Source: Candidatus Villigracilis propinquus
GTDB lineage: Bacteria; Chloroflexota; Anaerolineae; Anaerolineales; Villigracilaceae
Direction of reading: 5' to 3'
Assembly (NCBI GenBank): GCA_016714565.1
Contig: JADKDM010000018.1
Coordinates: 1-43,363, forward strand
Length of the DNA: 43,363 nucleotides
The notes under the pieces are model-generated. The model did no database searches. It had not been told where the DNA came from and saw only the letters and a program-made list of their open reading frames with translations. Positions 34,772 through 43,363 of this stretch are shown here, one piece after another (the first letter of the stretch is position 1; each line of letters starts with the position of its first letter). A program made the translations under genes and the position numbers.

Positions 34772-36058
34772 TTAGACCTCGCCCGCGTATTTCATATCCC
34801 ACTGAAGGGATGGGCGCAGCACACCGGCCACGTTTTGAGCAAAGTCGCCTCTCGCGGAATTTCCGGTTATGTAATCCACCACCTGAAAAGTAAGAACATT
34901 CTTGGCACGAACATAGCGGATCTTCAATCCCTTGGAGGCGAAGATCGAAACCGAGATCGAATATTCACCCTCCGATAGGAGGTTTGGCGGAATTTCCACA
35001 CGCGAAACATAACGGCCAACACGCTCATGCACGCTTTCGGTCAGTTCATTAGTTGTAAACGCAACCACGCCCTGTGTATTGAACCCCGCCGAAACGCGGA
35101 ACTTCAACCCGGGAGTCCCTACGAGGTACTCGATCTCCAGATACGAGGGTGTGTTGATCTCCACCAGTGACTTGCCTTTCCCCTCGGAATCCAGCAGTTT
35201 GATCCCCACCAGCTTGACTTCGTCCGTGCCGGGGGCTTGTTCGCCCGACCAAAACACAGCCCCTTCCGCGTTCTCGTTATTGTTCAGATAGAAATTGGTT
35301 ACTTCCACGGCGCTGCCTTGCTTCACAAGCCGTCCACGATCCATCATGATGGCTGAGGAACAGAGACGCAAAATCGCGGGCATGTTATGGCTGACGAACA
35401 ACACCGTACGCCCCTCGCTTGCCACATCGCTCATCTTGCCAAGGCACTTGCGCTGGAACTCCGCATCACCCACCGCCAACACTTCATCCACCACAAGGAT
35501 CTCAGGTTCGAGATGAGCGGCAACCGCAAACGCGAGGCGGACATACATTCCGCTCGAATACCGTTTGACCGGCGTATCAATGAACTTTGCCACGCCGGAA
35601 AAATCCACGATCTCATCATATTTGCGATTGACTTCCGCGCGGTTCATTCCCAGAATGGCGCCGTTCAAATAGATATTCTCACGCCCCGTCAATTCCGGAT
35701 GAAAACCGGTTCCGACTTCCAGCAGGCTGGCGATACGTCCCTTGACCTTTACCACGCCGGAAGTCGGAGCCGTAACCCGCGATAAAATTTTCAGCAGGGT
35801 GCTTTTGCCCGCGCCATTGCGGCCAATGATCCCCAGCGCCTCACCTTCAGGCAGCTTAAAACTGACATCATCCAGCGCCCAAAGGGTTTCGCCCATGCGG
35901 TTGCCATGATCTGTTTCGCCTATTTTTTCATACGGATCCGGCCTGCCACGCTTCTTTGCCCACCAGCGATTCAAGTCGCCAAAGAATGTGCCCGTTCCGA
36001 TCACACCCAGGCGATATGTCTTTGAAAGGTTTTCCACCGAGATAACTGTATTGGACAT
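34772..36058 (-). CDS. wzt: ABC transporter ATP-binding protein for polysaccharide export (Wzt type with C-terminal domain)
   Basis: A 428-residue protein from the ATG at 36056-36058 (MSNTVISVENLSKTYRLG). Walker A is GIIGRNGAGKST (about 77-88), the ABC signature region reads KRYSSGMYVRLAFAVAAHLE, and Walker B is EILVVDEVLAVGD. After about residue 250 comes a separate beta-rich domain beginning near EGAVFWSGEQAPGTDEVKLV, as in Wzt proteins of O8/O9a type, where it recognises the finished chain end. The protein powers export of a lipid-linked polysaccharide through Wzm. It starts 2 nt after the wzm stop. No Wzx or Wzy was seen, so export is probably ABC-dependent. Confidence 0.92.
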   Translation of the reverse strand: MSNTVISVENLSKTYRLGVIGTGTFFGDLNRWWAKKRGRPDPYEKIGETDHGNRMGETLWALDDVSFKLPEGEALGIIGRNGAGKSTLLKILSRVTAPTSGVVKVKGRIASLLEVGTGFHPELTGRENIYLNGAILGMNRAEVNRKYDEIVDFSGVAKFIDTPVKRYSSGMYVRLAFAVAAHLEPEILVVDEVLAVGDAEFQRKCLGKMSDVASEGRTVLFVSHNMPAILRLCSSAIMMDRGRLVKQGSAVEVTNFYLNNNENAEGAVFWSGEQAPGTDEVKLVGIKLLDSEGKGKSLVEINTPSYLEIEYLVGTPGLKFRVSAGFNTQGVVAFTTNELTESVHERVGRYVSRVEIPPNLLSEGEYSISVSIFASKGLKIRYVRAKNVLTFQVVDYITGNSARGDFAQNVAGVLRPSLQWDMKYAGEV

Positions 36059-36060
36059 GA

Positions 36061-36921
36061 TCAAACCGTATCCATGAAATTATTTTCAACACGATTAAAA
36101 ACAAGCAGGCCGATCAGCATCACAACGAACACGAACAGAGTGCTGTACAGCAGATAGATTGGCGAGACCGCGCTCGTGCCCAAGAATCCGAGGCGGAAGG
36201 CTTCCACCACCGGCGTCATTGGGTTGGCAAGGATGACCCAGCGCCACGTCCCTTCAATGGAGGAGAGCGGATAGATCACCGGCGTGCCGTACATCAACAA
36301 TTGAACGCCAAAGCTCACCAGTTGCTGAAGGTCACGGTACTTGGTGGTGAGGGATGAAATAATAATTCCCAGCCCCAGCCCCAGCCCGGCCATGATCAAC
36401 AACAAGGTGGGCAGCAGCAGCATCCAAAGGTTCGGTTTTACATCCGCACCAGCCAGCATAAAGTATGCAAGAAAACCCAGGAATACAAGCATTCGGATTC
36501 CGAAGGAAATAATATTGGAAATAACAATGGAAAGGGGAATGGCGAGACGCGGAAAATAAACCTTGCCAAACAACCCCGCATTGCCCGTAAATGTATTGGA
36601 GGTGCTCGTCAGGCAGGAGGAAAAATATGTCCACATAGTGTTGCCAGCGAGGTAAAACAAAAACGGGGGCAGGCCATCTGTGGACAGTTTGGCAATATTC
36701 CCGAAGATCACCGTAAAGACAACGGTGGTCAAGATCGGCTGTATCAAATACCACAGCGGCCCCAAAATGGTCTGCTTGTAGTACGCGACAAAATCGCGCC
36801 ACACAAACAAAAAGATCAGATCGCGATAGCGCCACAGCTCGCCCAAACGCAGATCCCACCAGGCGCGCTGCGGACGGATGACCAAAGTCCAGTTTTCTTG
36901 AATCGTTACTTCTGTTTCCAT
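36061..36921 (-). CDS. wzm: ABC transporter permease for polysaccharide export (Wzm)
   Basis: An intact 286-residue ABC-2 type permease. After a cytoplasmic N-terminus (RAWWDLRLGELWRYRDLIFL, then WRDFVAYYKQTILGPLWYLI) there are about six transmembrane segments, with GLGLGLGIIISSLTTKYRDL between the later ones, as usual in the family. AGGA precedes the ATG by a few bases. It begins the long operon running to 17106 and has its own promoter and palindrome in the 66-nt gap after the aminotransferase gene. It forms the membrane channel with Wzt. Confidence 0.92.
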   Translation of the reverse strand: METEVTIQENWTLVIRPQRAWWDLRLGELWRYRDLIFLFVWRDFVAYYKQTILGPLWYLIQPILTTVVFTVIFGNIAKLSTDGLPPFLFYLAGNTMWTYFSSCLTSTSNTFTGNAGLFGKVYFPRLAIPLSIVISNIISFGIRMLVFLGFLAYFMLAGADVKPNLWMLLLPTLLLIMAGLGLGLGIIISSLTTKYRDLQQLVSFGVQLLMYGTPVIYPLSSIEGTWRWVILANPMTPVVEAFRLGFLGTSAVSPIYLLYSTLFVFVVMLIGLLVFNRVENNFMDTV

Positions 36922-36945
36922 AATTTCCTGTGTAATTTCAACTTC

Positions 36946-36991
36946 GAGAATTCATTTTCTGAATTCTCACACAATTGAACATCCCTGTCAA
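36946..36991 (-). promoter_or_regulatory. wzm promoter with palindromic operator overlapping -10
   Basis: On the minus strand TTGACA (36986-36991), a 17-nt spacer and GAGAAT (36963-36968) form a promoter; the -35 box overlaps the stop of the aminotransferase gene. A perfect inverted repeat, arms GAGAATTCA and TGAATTCTC around 5 nt, covers 36946-36968 and includes the -10. Its core is ATTCA-N5-TGAAT. The sequence after -35 (TTGACAGGGATG) closely matches the regulator promoter at 40116-40143. Confidence 0.65.
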
Positions 36992-38083
36992 TCGGCAAAT
37001 GATTTCACAGCGGCGATCACTTCATCCTGTTGAGATAGAGTCAACTCCGGGTACAGTGGAAGCGCGAACGTCTCGCTTGAGGCTTTCTCCGCGTGAGGAA
37101 AATCGCCTTCCTTGTAGCCAAACTTTCGGCAAGGCGTCGCCAAATGCGGCGGCAAGGGATAATACACCTCCGAAGCGATGCCCTTCTGTTTCAGGAAAGC
37201 CTGCAGCGCCTCACGCTTTTCCGAACGGACAATATATAAATGATACACATGCTTCCCCCACTCGCGCTCGACTGGAATCACAACGCCTGAAGAACCAAGC
37301 TTCTCGTTATACCGATGAGCCAATTCACGGCGCTTCTCATTCCACGAATCAAGATGCGGGAATTTCGCCTGCAAGATCGCAGCTTGCAAAGCATCGAGTC
37401 GGCTGTTGTAGCCAACTTCCTCTGAATAATATTTTTTCTTCCAGCCATGTGCGCAGCATACGCATCCGTTCCGCAAGCGACGGGTCATTCGTCACCACCA
37501 TGCCCGCATCGCCAAACGCTCCCAAATTCTTCGTAGGAAAGAAACTCAAACAAGAAATATCACCAAACGAACCTGTTTTTTTGCCGAGATATTCCGCACC
37601 GAGTCCCTGCGCGTTATCTTCGATCACCTTCAAATGATTCTCGCGCGCAATCTCAAGGATCGGATTCATCTCAGCAGGATGCCCATATAGATGCACAGGA
37701 ATGATCGCCTTCGTCTTCGATGTGATCGCAGATTTAATTTTGCTCACATCGATCTGATAACTGTGCGGGTCAACATCCACGAACACGGGCTTCGCGCCAA
37801 CCGACATCACCGTGCCCGCGGTTGCAAAAACGTATATGCCGGAATGATCACCTCATCGCCCGCGCCAATATTCAACGCGCGCAGCGCCAGCACCAAGGCA
37901 TCCGTCCCCGAAGCAAGACCGATCGCGTGCTTCACGCCAAGATACGCCGCGATACTTTCCTCAAACTTCACGACCTGCGGACCGAGAATAAAATCCCCGG
38001 ACTCCCAATGTGATAACACCGCCGAATCAATTTCTTCCTTTAATGGAATAGTATTGCGCTGTTAGATCTACCAACGAAATCAT
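36988..38083 (-). CDS. DegT/DnrJ/EryC1/StrS (WbpE-like) sugar aminotransferase, frameshifted
   Basis: Pieces joined near 38040, 37820 and 37440 give about 364 residues. The start is MISLVDLTAQYYSIK at 38083. Family motifs are FILGPQVVKFEESIAAYLGV, IGLASGTDALVLALRAL, VEDNAQGLGAEYLGKK and the PLP lysine in SFFPTKNLGAFGDAG. The C-terminal YHLYIVRSEKREALQAFLKQ and ASEVYYPLPPHL are also standard. It overlaps the stop of the acetyltransferase gene by one base. Together with WbpB- and WbpD-like neighbours it fits the aminotransferase step that installs the 3-amino group on UDP-GlcNAcA. Another 3- or 4-amino sugar is possible. Confidence 0.85.
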
Positions 38084-38660
38084 CACTCGCCTCTTTCCGG
38101 ACCGACAACCTGATCCTGTTTTCTATAAGCATCGCCGCAACCTAAACAAACTGCCCGATCATTCTCGAACTTCAACTGCTCGCCGCACTGACACATCCAC
38201 CCGCGCACCCGCGCCGGTGACCCGTAGACAAGCGCGTAATCCGGCACATCCTTCGTCACCACCGCGCCCGCGCCAACAAAGCAATATTTTCCTAATGTCG
38301 TGCCGCACACAATGGTTGCATTCGCCCCGATGGACGCACCTTGCGTACCAGCGTGGTCTTGTATTCATCTTTTTCGGCTGACATGGCTGCGTGGATTAAT
38401 CACATTCGTAAATACCATCGAGGGTCCGAGAAATACATCATCCTCAACAATGACGCCGGTATAAAGCGAAACATTGTTCTGGATCTTCACATTATTTCCC
38501 AGCCTTACACCGGAAGAGACCAGCACATTCTGACCAATGTTGCAACGCTCGCCGATCTTCGCATTGACATCACATGGCAAAATGCCATATATCTTCGTGC
38601 CCGCGCCGATCTCCGCGCCATCATCCACATAACTGATCTGTGAACAAAATACTCTGTCAC
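38083..38660 (-). CDS. Left-handed beta-helix N-acetyltransferase (WbpD-like), frameshifted
   Basis: About 192 residues. A GTG at 38658-38660 (VTEYFVH) follows AGAGG and is the likely start; a frame change near 38635 leads to SYVDDGAEIGAGTKIYGILP and the hexapeptide repeats AKIGERCNIGQNVLVSSGVR, NNVKIQNNVSLYTGVIVEDD. A second change near 38365 leads to ASIGANATIVCGTTLGKYCF and a C-terminal CxC/CxxC zinc ribbon (MCQCGEQLKF, CLGCG). The coil composition matches WbpD, which acetylates the 3-amino group of UDP-GlcNAc3NA. It lies between WbpB- and WbpE-like genes with overlapping or 7-nt junctions. Confidence 0.82.
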
Positions 38661-38667
38661 TGCGCCT

Positions 38668-39603
38668 CTACTTTTTCAGGAAAGGATGAGCAAGTTCATC
38701 CTTCGGTGAAATTTCAGCGGTGCGAATGGCATACGTCAAATCAATAGAAGGACGCATCCGCGAGGCCGAAACCACGCCCCGCCAGTGTCTCTTCATAAAC
38801 GCGAGTTGCAGATCGGTGAAGCCTTCCGAAAATTCGATCTCTTTCCCGTCCACAGTAATGGAACGGTAAGTGGTCTTTCCGGCGGATTTCGCAGAATCCG
38901 CAGGTCATTTTTATCCACAGACAGGAACCAGCGCACCCGCGCCTGTTCCAATTCAATAAAGCCGGACATGCGCTGGTCATCCGAATGATAGACCTTGATG
39001 CCGTTCACGGAGCCGAACAGCCACATGAGCAGGTCAAAGAAATGCACGCCGATATTCGTGGCCACGCCGCCGGATTTATCCGGCATTTCCTTCCATGAGA
39101 TCTGATACCACGGGCCGCGGCTGGTGATATAGGTCAACTCCACATCGTGACGCTGTTATCCTTCTGAAGAGACTTCGCGCAGCTGAATCAACGTGGGACG
39201 TACACGCAATTGCAAAATAGTGTAGATACGGTGTTTTGTTTCTCTTCGATCTCGTGCAGGGCATCCATATTCCAGGGGTTGATGACGAGGGGCTTTTCGC
39301 AGATCACATCGGCTCCAGCGCGCAGGGCAAGGCGGCAGTGTGAATTGGCGCAAATAGTTTGGCGAGCAAACCGAAACAAGGTGGATGCGTCCGTCTTCCA
39401 GCCCGCGGCGCAGCTTTTCCAGGTGACGGTCAAAACGTTCAATCTCGGTAAAGAATTTCACATCAAACGAGTATTGATCCAATATGCCAACGGAATCCTT
39501 GGGGTCAACAGCGGCAAGCAATTGGTTGCCTGTATCTCGAATGGCGCAAATGGCGGGGCGCAACATAGCCGCCGACGCCGATCACAGCAAAATTTTTAGA
39601 CAT
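38668..39603 (-). CDS. Gfo/Idh/MocA oxidoreductase, WbpB-like, frameshifted
   Basis: About 312 residues, from MSKNFAVIGVGGYVAPRHL (AAGG 6 nt upstream of the ATG at 39603). Frame changes occur near 39555, 39345, 39200, 39145 and 38875, and the family sequence continues across each. Diagnostic segments are the N-terminal Rossmann strand, DVICEKPLVINPWNMDAL with the Glu-Lys-Pro motif, GGVATNIGVHFFDLLMWLFG and the WbpB-type NTVSTLFCN region. WbpB oxidises C3 of UDP-GlcNAcA, the step before WbpE transamination and WbpD acetylation, and those two genes follow directly. It is the second gene of the unit led by the MarR-like regulator. Confidence 0.8.
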
Positions 39604-39613
39604 GGGTTCCCTT

Positions 39614-40093
39614 TCAACCTTCGAAAGAATTATTTTCTGAGTTGATGTGATATCCCTGCCCCGTGGATCCAAGGATACATTCAACGGGAATATCGCTGAT
39701 CTGAATCCCGGCTTCGATGCAGGTGAGGCGAAGAATGTCAATCATTTCATCGTCGCCGTTGAGGTAGACGCGTTGAATTCCCTGTTGTATCAATTCCAAC
39801 ACAAGCACTTTTGCCTTGTCGCGGTAACTGCCGTATACCTTCAGGGAGTCGCGCGCATAGGACAGGGCGCGCTGGGTGAAGACCTTCATGCCCTCGGAGG
39901 TGAGGTCGTATTTCAAACGGGTGCGGTCGAGGTGGGATACTTTTACCCAGCCGCGATGGATAAGACGTTTGATATACCAGTTGACGCTGCCCACGGCAAT
40001 GCCGAGGCGGTCTGGAGAGATCTGCCTGGGTCACCATTGAGTCCCGGGCAATTTCGTTGAGTAATGCGTATTCGTGCTGTTTGATTTCGTCAT
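39614..40093 (-). CDS. EPS-associated MarR-type regulator with extra C-terminal domain, frameshifted
   Basis: About 159 residues. The ATG at 40091-40093 gives an N-terminus comparable to the paralog at 1-182; one indel near the start and another near 40010 must be corrected. The winged-helix part reads IKQHEYALLNEIARDSMVTQ, then GIAVGSVNWYIKRLIHRGWV and LKYDLTSEGMKVFTQRAL. After it comes a region VLELIQQGIQRVYLNGDDEM and IDILRLTCIEAGIQI, which looks like a small Rossmann-type ligand domain not present in the short EPS MarR family. Its own promoter carries the ATTCA-N5-TGAAT palindrome, 9 nt before the start. It is followed at 10 nt by WbpB-, D- and E-like genes. Confidence 0.72.
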
Positions 40094-40102
40094 GGTCTGA
40101 GC

Positions 40103-40143
40103 ATTCAGTTTTTGAATTCCCACATGAAACCATTCCCTGTCAA
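40103..40143 (-). promoter_or_regulatory. Promoter of the regulator/wbp operon with palindromic operator
   Basis: On the minus strand TTGACA (40138-40143), a 16-nt spacer and GGGAAT (40116-40121) form a candidate promoter. ATTCA-N5-TGAAT at 40103-40117 overlaps the -10 and ends 9 nt before the chosen start codon at 40093. The stretch TTGACAGGGA is the same as in the wzm promoter. It lies in or just after the 3' end of the upstream GT4 gene. Confidence 0.6.
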
Positions 40144-41324
40144 GTTGAGATCCTCGGGGGGGGGTTGCGTGCTATGGTTGCAGAGCAGGAATATTCTTTT
40201 AGGGGGTTTTTTATCCACCACACTTTGGAAAATGGATTGATATTGATCCGCCACTTTTGTATATCGAAGTTGCGGGATTTTTCGATGCTTGCGTTTCGGA
40301 ACTGCAAAAGGAGTTCGGGATTGAGATAAGCCCGCGCAGGTTTTGGGAAAATGCCGCCGCATCCTGCACTTCGATCAGGTAGCCGTTCTTTCATGATCCA
40401 CCAAATCGAGGAAGCCGCCGATGCGGCTGATACGATGGCGAGTCCTTTGGCAAGCGCCTGCACGCCGACCACGGGCAGCCCTTCGGAAAAGGAGGGCATG
40501 AAGAGAATATCGCTTTTGAAAATTGATCCAGCACATCCTTCGGCGTGACCCAGCCGGGCAGGTGAAAGCGGTCTGTCATTTCGTGTTTCGCGATCTCGCT
40601 TTACATCTTCAAACATGGGGCCGTCCCCAGCATGGAGCAGGTCCAATTCAGGTCTTTGAGATGGGAAAGTATTTTGATGATGGCAAGTGGATTTTTCTGG
40701 TACACAAAGCGCCTGGCAAAACAAGATGAGGCGGGGTGTTCACTTCAAGTCAGTTGGGATAAGATGTTGCACATCCGCGCCGTTGGGGATCACTTGAACG
40801 TTCACAGCATAATGCTTCAAGGCCAGTTGGCGGGTGAACTCGCTGACGGCAACCACTTTTTGCGCGCCGCCAGATCGGTTTTTGTGAACGGCTCCAGCCA
40901 GCGGAACCATTTGCCGGTTTTCTCGGCACGCTACCGGGGACATCGCCCAGGTGCGCGGTCAACACATACGGGATGCCCGTCAATACGGATAATGTCCATG
41001 CGAGGGCGCCGGACGGAACGGCGAAGTGGGTGTGAATGATATCGGGGCGGTGAATGTTCATTAAACGGAGTCCGGCCCAAAGTCCCGAAAGAACGTATGC
41101 CATCATGGTAAAAAAAGTCGCGCGGAAGGCTTCCTTCCGCAGGGATGGAATGCGCGTAACGTGAATCCCATCTTCATTTGCCTGAAGCGGGAGTCCGCGC
41201 ACGTGGGCGGTCAGCACCGTGACATCGTTGCCGCGCGCAACAAGCTCTTTGCAATATCGTAGGCGGCCTCTGCTACCGCCGCCGCCAACGGGTGGAAATT
41301 CATAAATGACCGTGAGAATTCGCA
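40140..41324 (-). CDS. GT4 glycosyltransferase, heavily frameshifted
   Basis: The N-terminus MRILTVIYEFPPVGGGGSRG and DIIHTHFAVPSGALAWTLSV are typical of GT4. The middle is readable as VVAVSEFTRQLALKHYAVNV and IPNGAD, and the C-terminal domain as DILFMPSFSEGLPVVGVQAL then AKGLAIV, with the first glutamate of E-x7-E and a variant second position. At least four frame changes lie between about 40970 and 40300. The end is uncertain: different frames stop between about 40105 and 40145, near a run of nine C. It is 6 nt after the membrane protein gene and likely cotranscribed with it. Sugar specificity is unknown. Confidence 0.7.
40156..40164. repeat. Run of nine G (nine C on the coding strand)
   Basis: A G9 homopolymer lies at the 3' end of the GT4 gene, just upstream of the regulator promoter. 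It is the longest G or C run I noticed in the window. It may explain the uncertain end of the gene, either as a sequencing error site or as a slippage-prone tract. Confidence 0.6.
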
Positions 41325-41330
41325 TGGGGT

Positions 41331-43294
41331 TTATTGGTCTGCAAACGGGTCTTTGCAAACCGGGTGTCCCTTGCGCGGGATGAAGATCTGCACATTATTT
41401 GAGCCAAGATTTTCAAGCGGCTTGTACGCGCATAAAATCGGCGCGCCAATATAACGCACCCGTGCGGCGCTCTCCTCGGTGAATGCGCCCCTTTTTGGGG
41501 GAATATTTTGCCCTCGGCAATGATGAGGGCAAAGCGGCGCTTATCCAGATCGGAATAAAACTGTTGCAGATATTCGCGATTGCCAGACATGGCCATTTCC
41601 ATCAGTTCGATCTGCTCGTACTCGGGGATAAGCGGAACATTTTTTAATTCATTGAAGGTGAGAAGCTGACGTTCGGTAATAAACAGGACTCGCCGCCGTT
41701 GTTGACCGCTTCCGAGACGACCTGCTGGAGTCTTTGGATGTCCTTCTCCGCATTGACATGGTTGTACGAGTTGAAGAATCCAATCTGTGGAAGTGCGAAT
41801 CCAAGCGGGACAAGTAAAGCCGCCACTCCCCATTGGAAATTTCCCAGATGGGAGCTGGTTCACCATCCCCGCAACGCGCCCTGAAAAAAAAACGAAGTTG
41901 CAATCAATGCAAGGATCACGAGGAAGGCATCCATGTTGTGAAGGTCGCCGCCGCCGCCGATCTTTTGTGCTGACCACCAACCCACCAAGAAAAAGCACAA
42001 GAACCATGCCAGCAGCGCCAGCCAGCGCAGCGGGTGCAGGCTGGCAAGTTTTCCATGTACCATTTGATACAGCGCACCCCAACGGAGCCGCGACGATCAA
42101 TATCGCAGGAAAAATCCCAATGGTAGCGTGCGTTATTCGGAAGCAGGCGGTTCCACAACAGGTCCGAAGTGGAAGCTGGAGCCAAAGGCACGGATATCCG
42201 CGTTACCGGAAATATTGATGTAAAAATTTGAGCCGCAAGCGCAGCGCCAAGGCCGGTCACCCTAAAATAAACGGTTGTATCCAATACCGCCAGCCTTTTT
42301 CAGAAAGAGGCATCTCCATCACATAGATGGCGATGCCCAGCATGGCCGGGACGGGGAACCAATTCACACGGCTGATGCCCGCCCAGACAGAAGCCAGAAA
42401 TACGAACAACAAGGAACGCCACGGATGTTTGACGGAGACGCCAGCCAACACAAGGATGACACACCTGAAGATGGCAATACACCGCGCCCTGCAAAAATAC
42501 AAAACGCCCAGGTTACCGCGAGGATGCATCCAGCCGCTCAAACGCATCCGGCGGACCAACATCACCGCGGAGGCGGAGGTCAGCGCCAGCCAAAGCAGGG
42601 ATTGCCACATGCGGTGGAACCAGAGCGGCAGCCCGTCAACAAGGAACGGAGGGACATCAACAAATAACGCGAAGGATGAAGGAACGGATAGGGAATCTGA
42701 ACATCGTACAGGATCTTGCATAAAAGAGAGACGCATAATAATGGCGGCTGGCTTCGAGCATCCAATGGAAAAGGGATAATCTGAAATGGCGGCGACGCGC
42801 CCATAGACCTGATACACCAATCCCCGCAAGAGGACCGCCGCGGCAAAGAGCGAATACCATTTATAGCCGCTCAGAAATTTTAGGCCGAAGGTCTGCGCGA
42901 GGCTGGCTCCATAGAAAGACCCACAGAATGGGAGTCAACTGCGGAGAAATTCGCCAAAAAAGAATAAGCGTATGACCCAGATTAGCGAAAAGCCGAACAC
43001 TACCAATGCCAGCCCGAAACACTTTCGAGGAGTATTGAAGGATCAAACTCAAGGCATCCATCCAGCGGGAGGTGCGCTCCAAAAGGGATGAAAGGAGAAA
43101 AACTATAGCAGCGGCGATGTTAAGCGCAAAGATACCCAAAAGGAAAATCCATTTGGAACGCAGGAGGATGATCCCCAGTTCATTGACTTGTTGTATGGTT
43201 TGAAGATCGCCAACGCATTTAATAGAACGCTGGCCCAAAGGAATGTTTGCAGGAATTTTTTGTAGCTACGGGTTCCATGTTCCAATCCATGCAT
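41331..43294 (-). CDS. Polytopic GT-C-like membrane protein, copy B (frameshifted)
   Basis: About 650 residues, paralogous to 4064-6152. The start MHGLEHGTRSYKKFLQTFLW at 43294 follows the upstream stop by 3 nt and has GAGG 8 nt before it. Numerous hydrophobic segments follow, with VAAISDYPFSIG and VDGLPLWFHRMWQSLLWL as in copy A, then KIGGGGDLHNMDAFLVILAL. The soluble C-terminal domain has FITERQLLTFNELKNVPLIP and ends NNVQIFIPRKGHPVCKDPFA with TAA at 41331-41333. Several frame changes interrupt it between about 43170 and 41480. A glycan transferase or polymerase role is an inference; the family could not be named. Confidence 0.6.
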
Positions 43295-43297
43295 TAA

Positions 43298-43363
43298 TCA
43301 GGCCTCGGATTTATTCTCATTCATCGCGGCAAGAATGGAGGGCAAAAAGAACGCTCCCGGCAG
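43298..43363 (-). CDS. C-terminal end of a gene entering from the right edge
   Basis: The last 21 residues (LPGAFFLPSILAAMNENKSEA) and a TGA at 43298-43300 are visible. The stop is only 3 nt before the start of the membrane protein at 43294, so this is an upstream member of the same operon. Too short to identify. Confidence 0.55.
   Translation of the reverse strand: MPGAFFLPSILAAMNENKSEA

Noticed and set aside
267..43294. Widespread phase variation as the cause of the frameshifts
   Set aside because: The indels are too many, sit in short runs of 2-6 bases and cluster by region rather than at gene starts. Sequencing error explains them better.
1..43363. CRISPR arrays, tRNA or rRNA genes, transposases or phage genes
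   Set aside because: No repeat-spacer pattern, no RNA-gene-like sequence and no transposase or integrase motif was seen on either strand by reading.

Overview
This 43.4 kb window is almost entirely a surface-polysaccharide biosynthesis and export locus. Nearly all genes lie on the minus strand and are packed head to tail, often with 1-8 nt overlaps; only three genes are on the plus strand. I see no tRNA, rRNA, CRISPR array or insertion sequence. Base composition is roughly balanced, and starts are ATG with some GTG and TTG. The style (EPS-associated MarR-type regulators, ABC glycan export, large polytopic transferases) suggests a Chloroflexota/Anaerolineae-type environmental bacterium, but this is recognition-based and low confidence.

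Layout, left to right. (1) 1-2396: the N-terminus of an EPS-type MarR regulator (minus), then a plus-strand methyltransferase-GT2 fusion and a second methyltransferase, closed by a terminator. (2) 2396-16364 (minus): two polytopic transferase-like membrane proteins, two GT4 enzymes, the amidotransferase trio WbpG/HisF2/HisH2, then four GT4s and one GT2. (3) 16365-17054: a divergent promoter region and a small plus-strand methyltransferase. (4) 17106-36921 (minus): a long probable operon that begins at its right end with the ABC exporter Wzm/Wzt. It continues through three CMP-sugar modules, each containing a NeuA-type cytidylyltransferase and a related GT-B protein, and ends with a methyltransferase, a GT2 and an unknown protein. 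(5) 36988-40093 (minus): a second EPS MarR regulator followed by WbpB-, WbpD- and WbpE-like enzymes. (6) 40140-43363 (minus): a GT4, a second copy of the polytopic membrane protein, and the tail of a gene entering from the right.

How it may work. NeuC-NeuB-NeuA (31199-33385 plus 30452-31153) are the classic route from a UDP-HexNAc to a CMP-nonulosonate. A second NeuB is grouped with an aldehyde dehydrogenase, a second NeuA and a transketolase, a combination I cannot assign to a known pathway. A third NeuA sits with a 2-hydroxyacid dehydrogenase. WbpB/D/E could make a 3-acetamido-hexosaminuronate, and WbpG/HisH2/HisF2 could convert an N-acetyl group to an acetamidino group. The many GTs would assemble a complex acidic glycan, which Wzm/Wzt would export.

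Regulation. A palindrome ATTCA-N5-TGAAT overlaps the -10 region of three candidate promoters: that of each MarR-like regulator and that of wzm. It is a strong candidate for the regulators' operator.

Sequence quality. Genes at 267-1700, 2396-12182, 25301-26350 and 36988-43294 are broken by single-base indels, many in homopolymers, with no other decay. I treat these as probable sequencing errors and report full-length reconstructed spans. Genes at 12201-25239 and 26378-36921 are intact.
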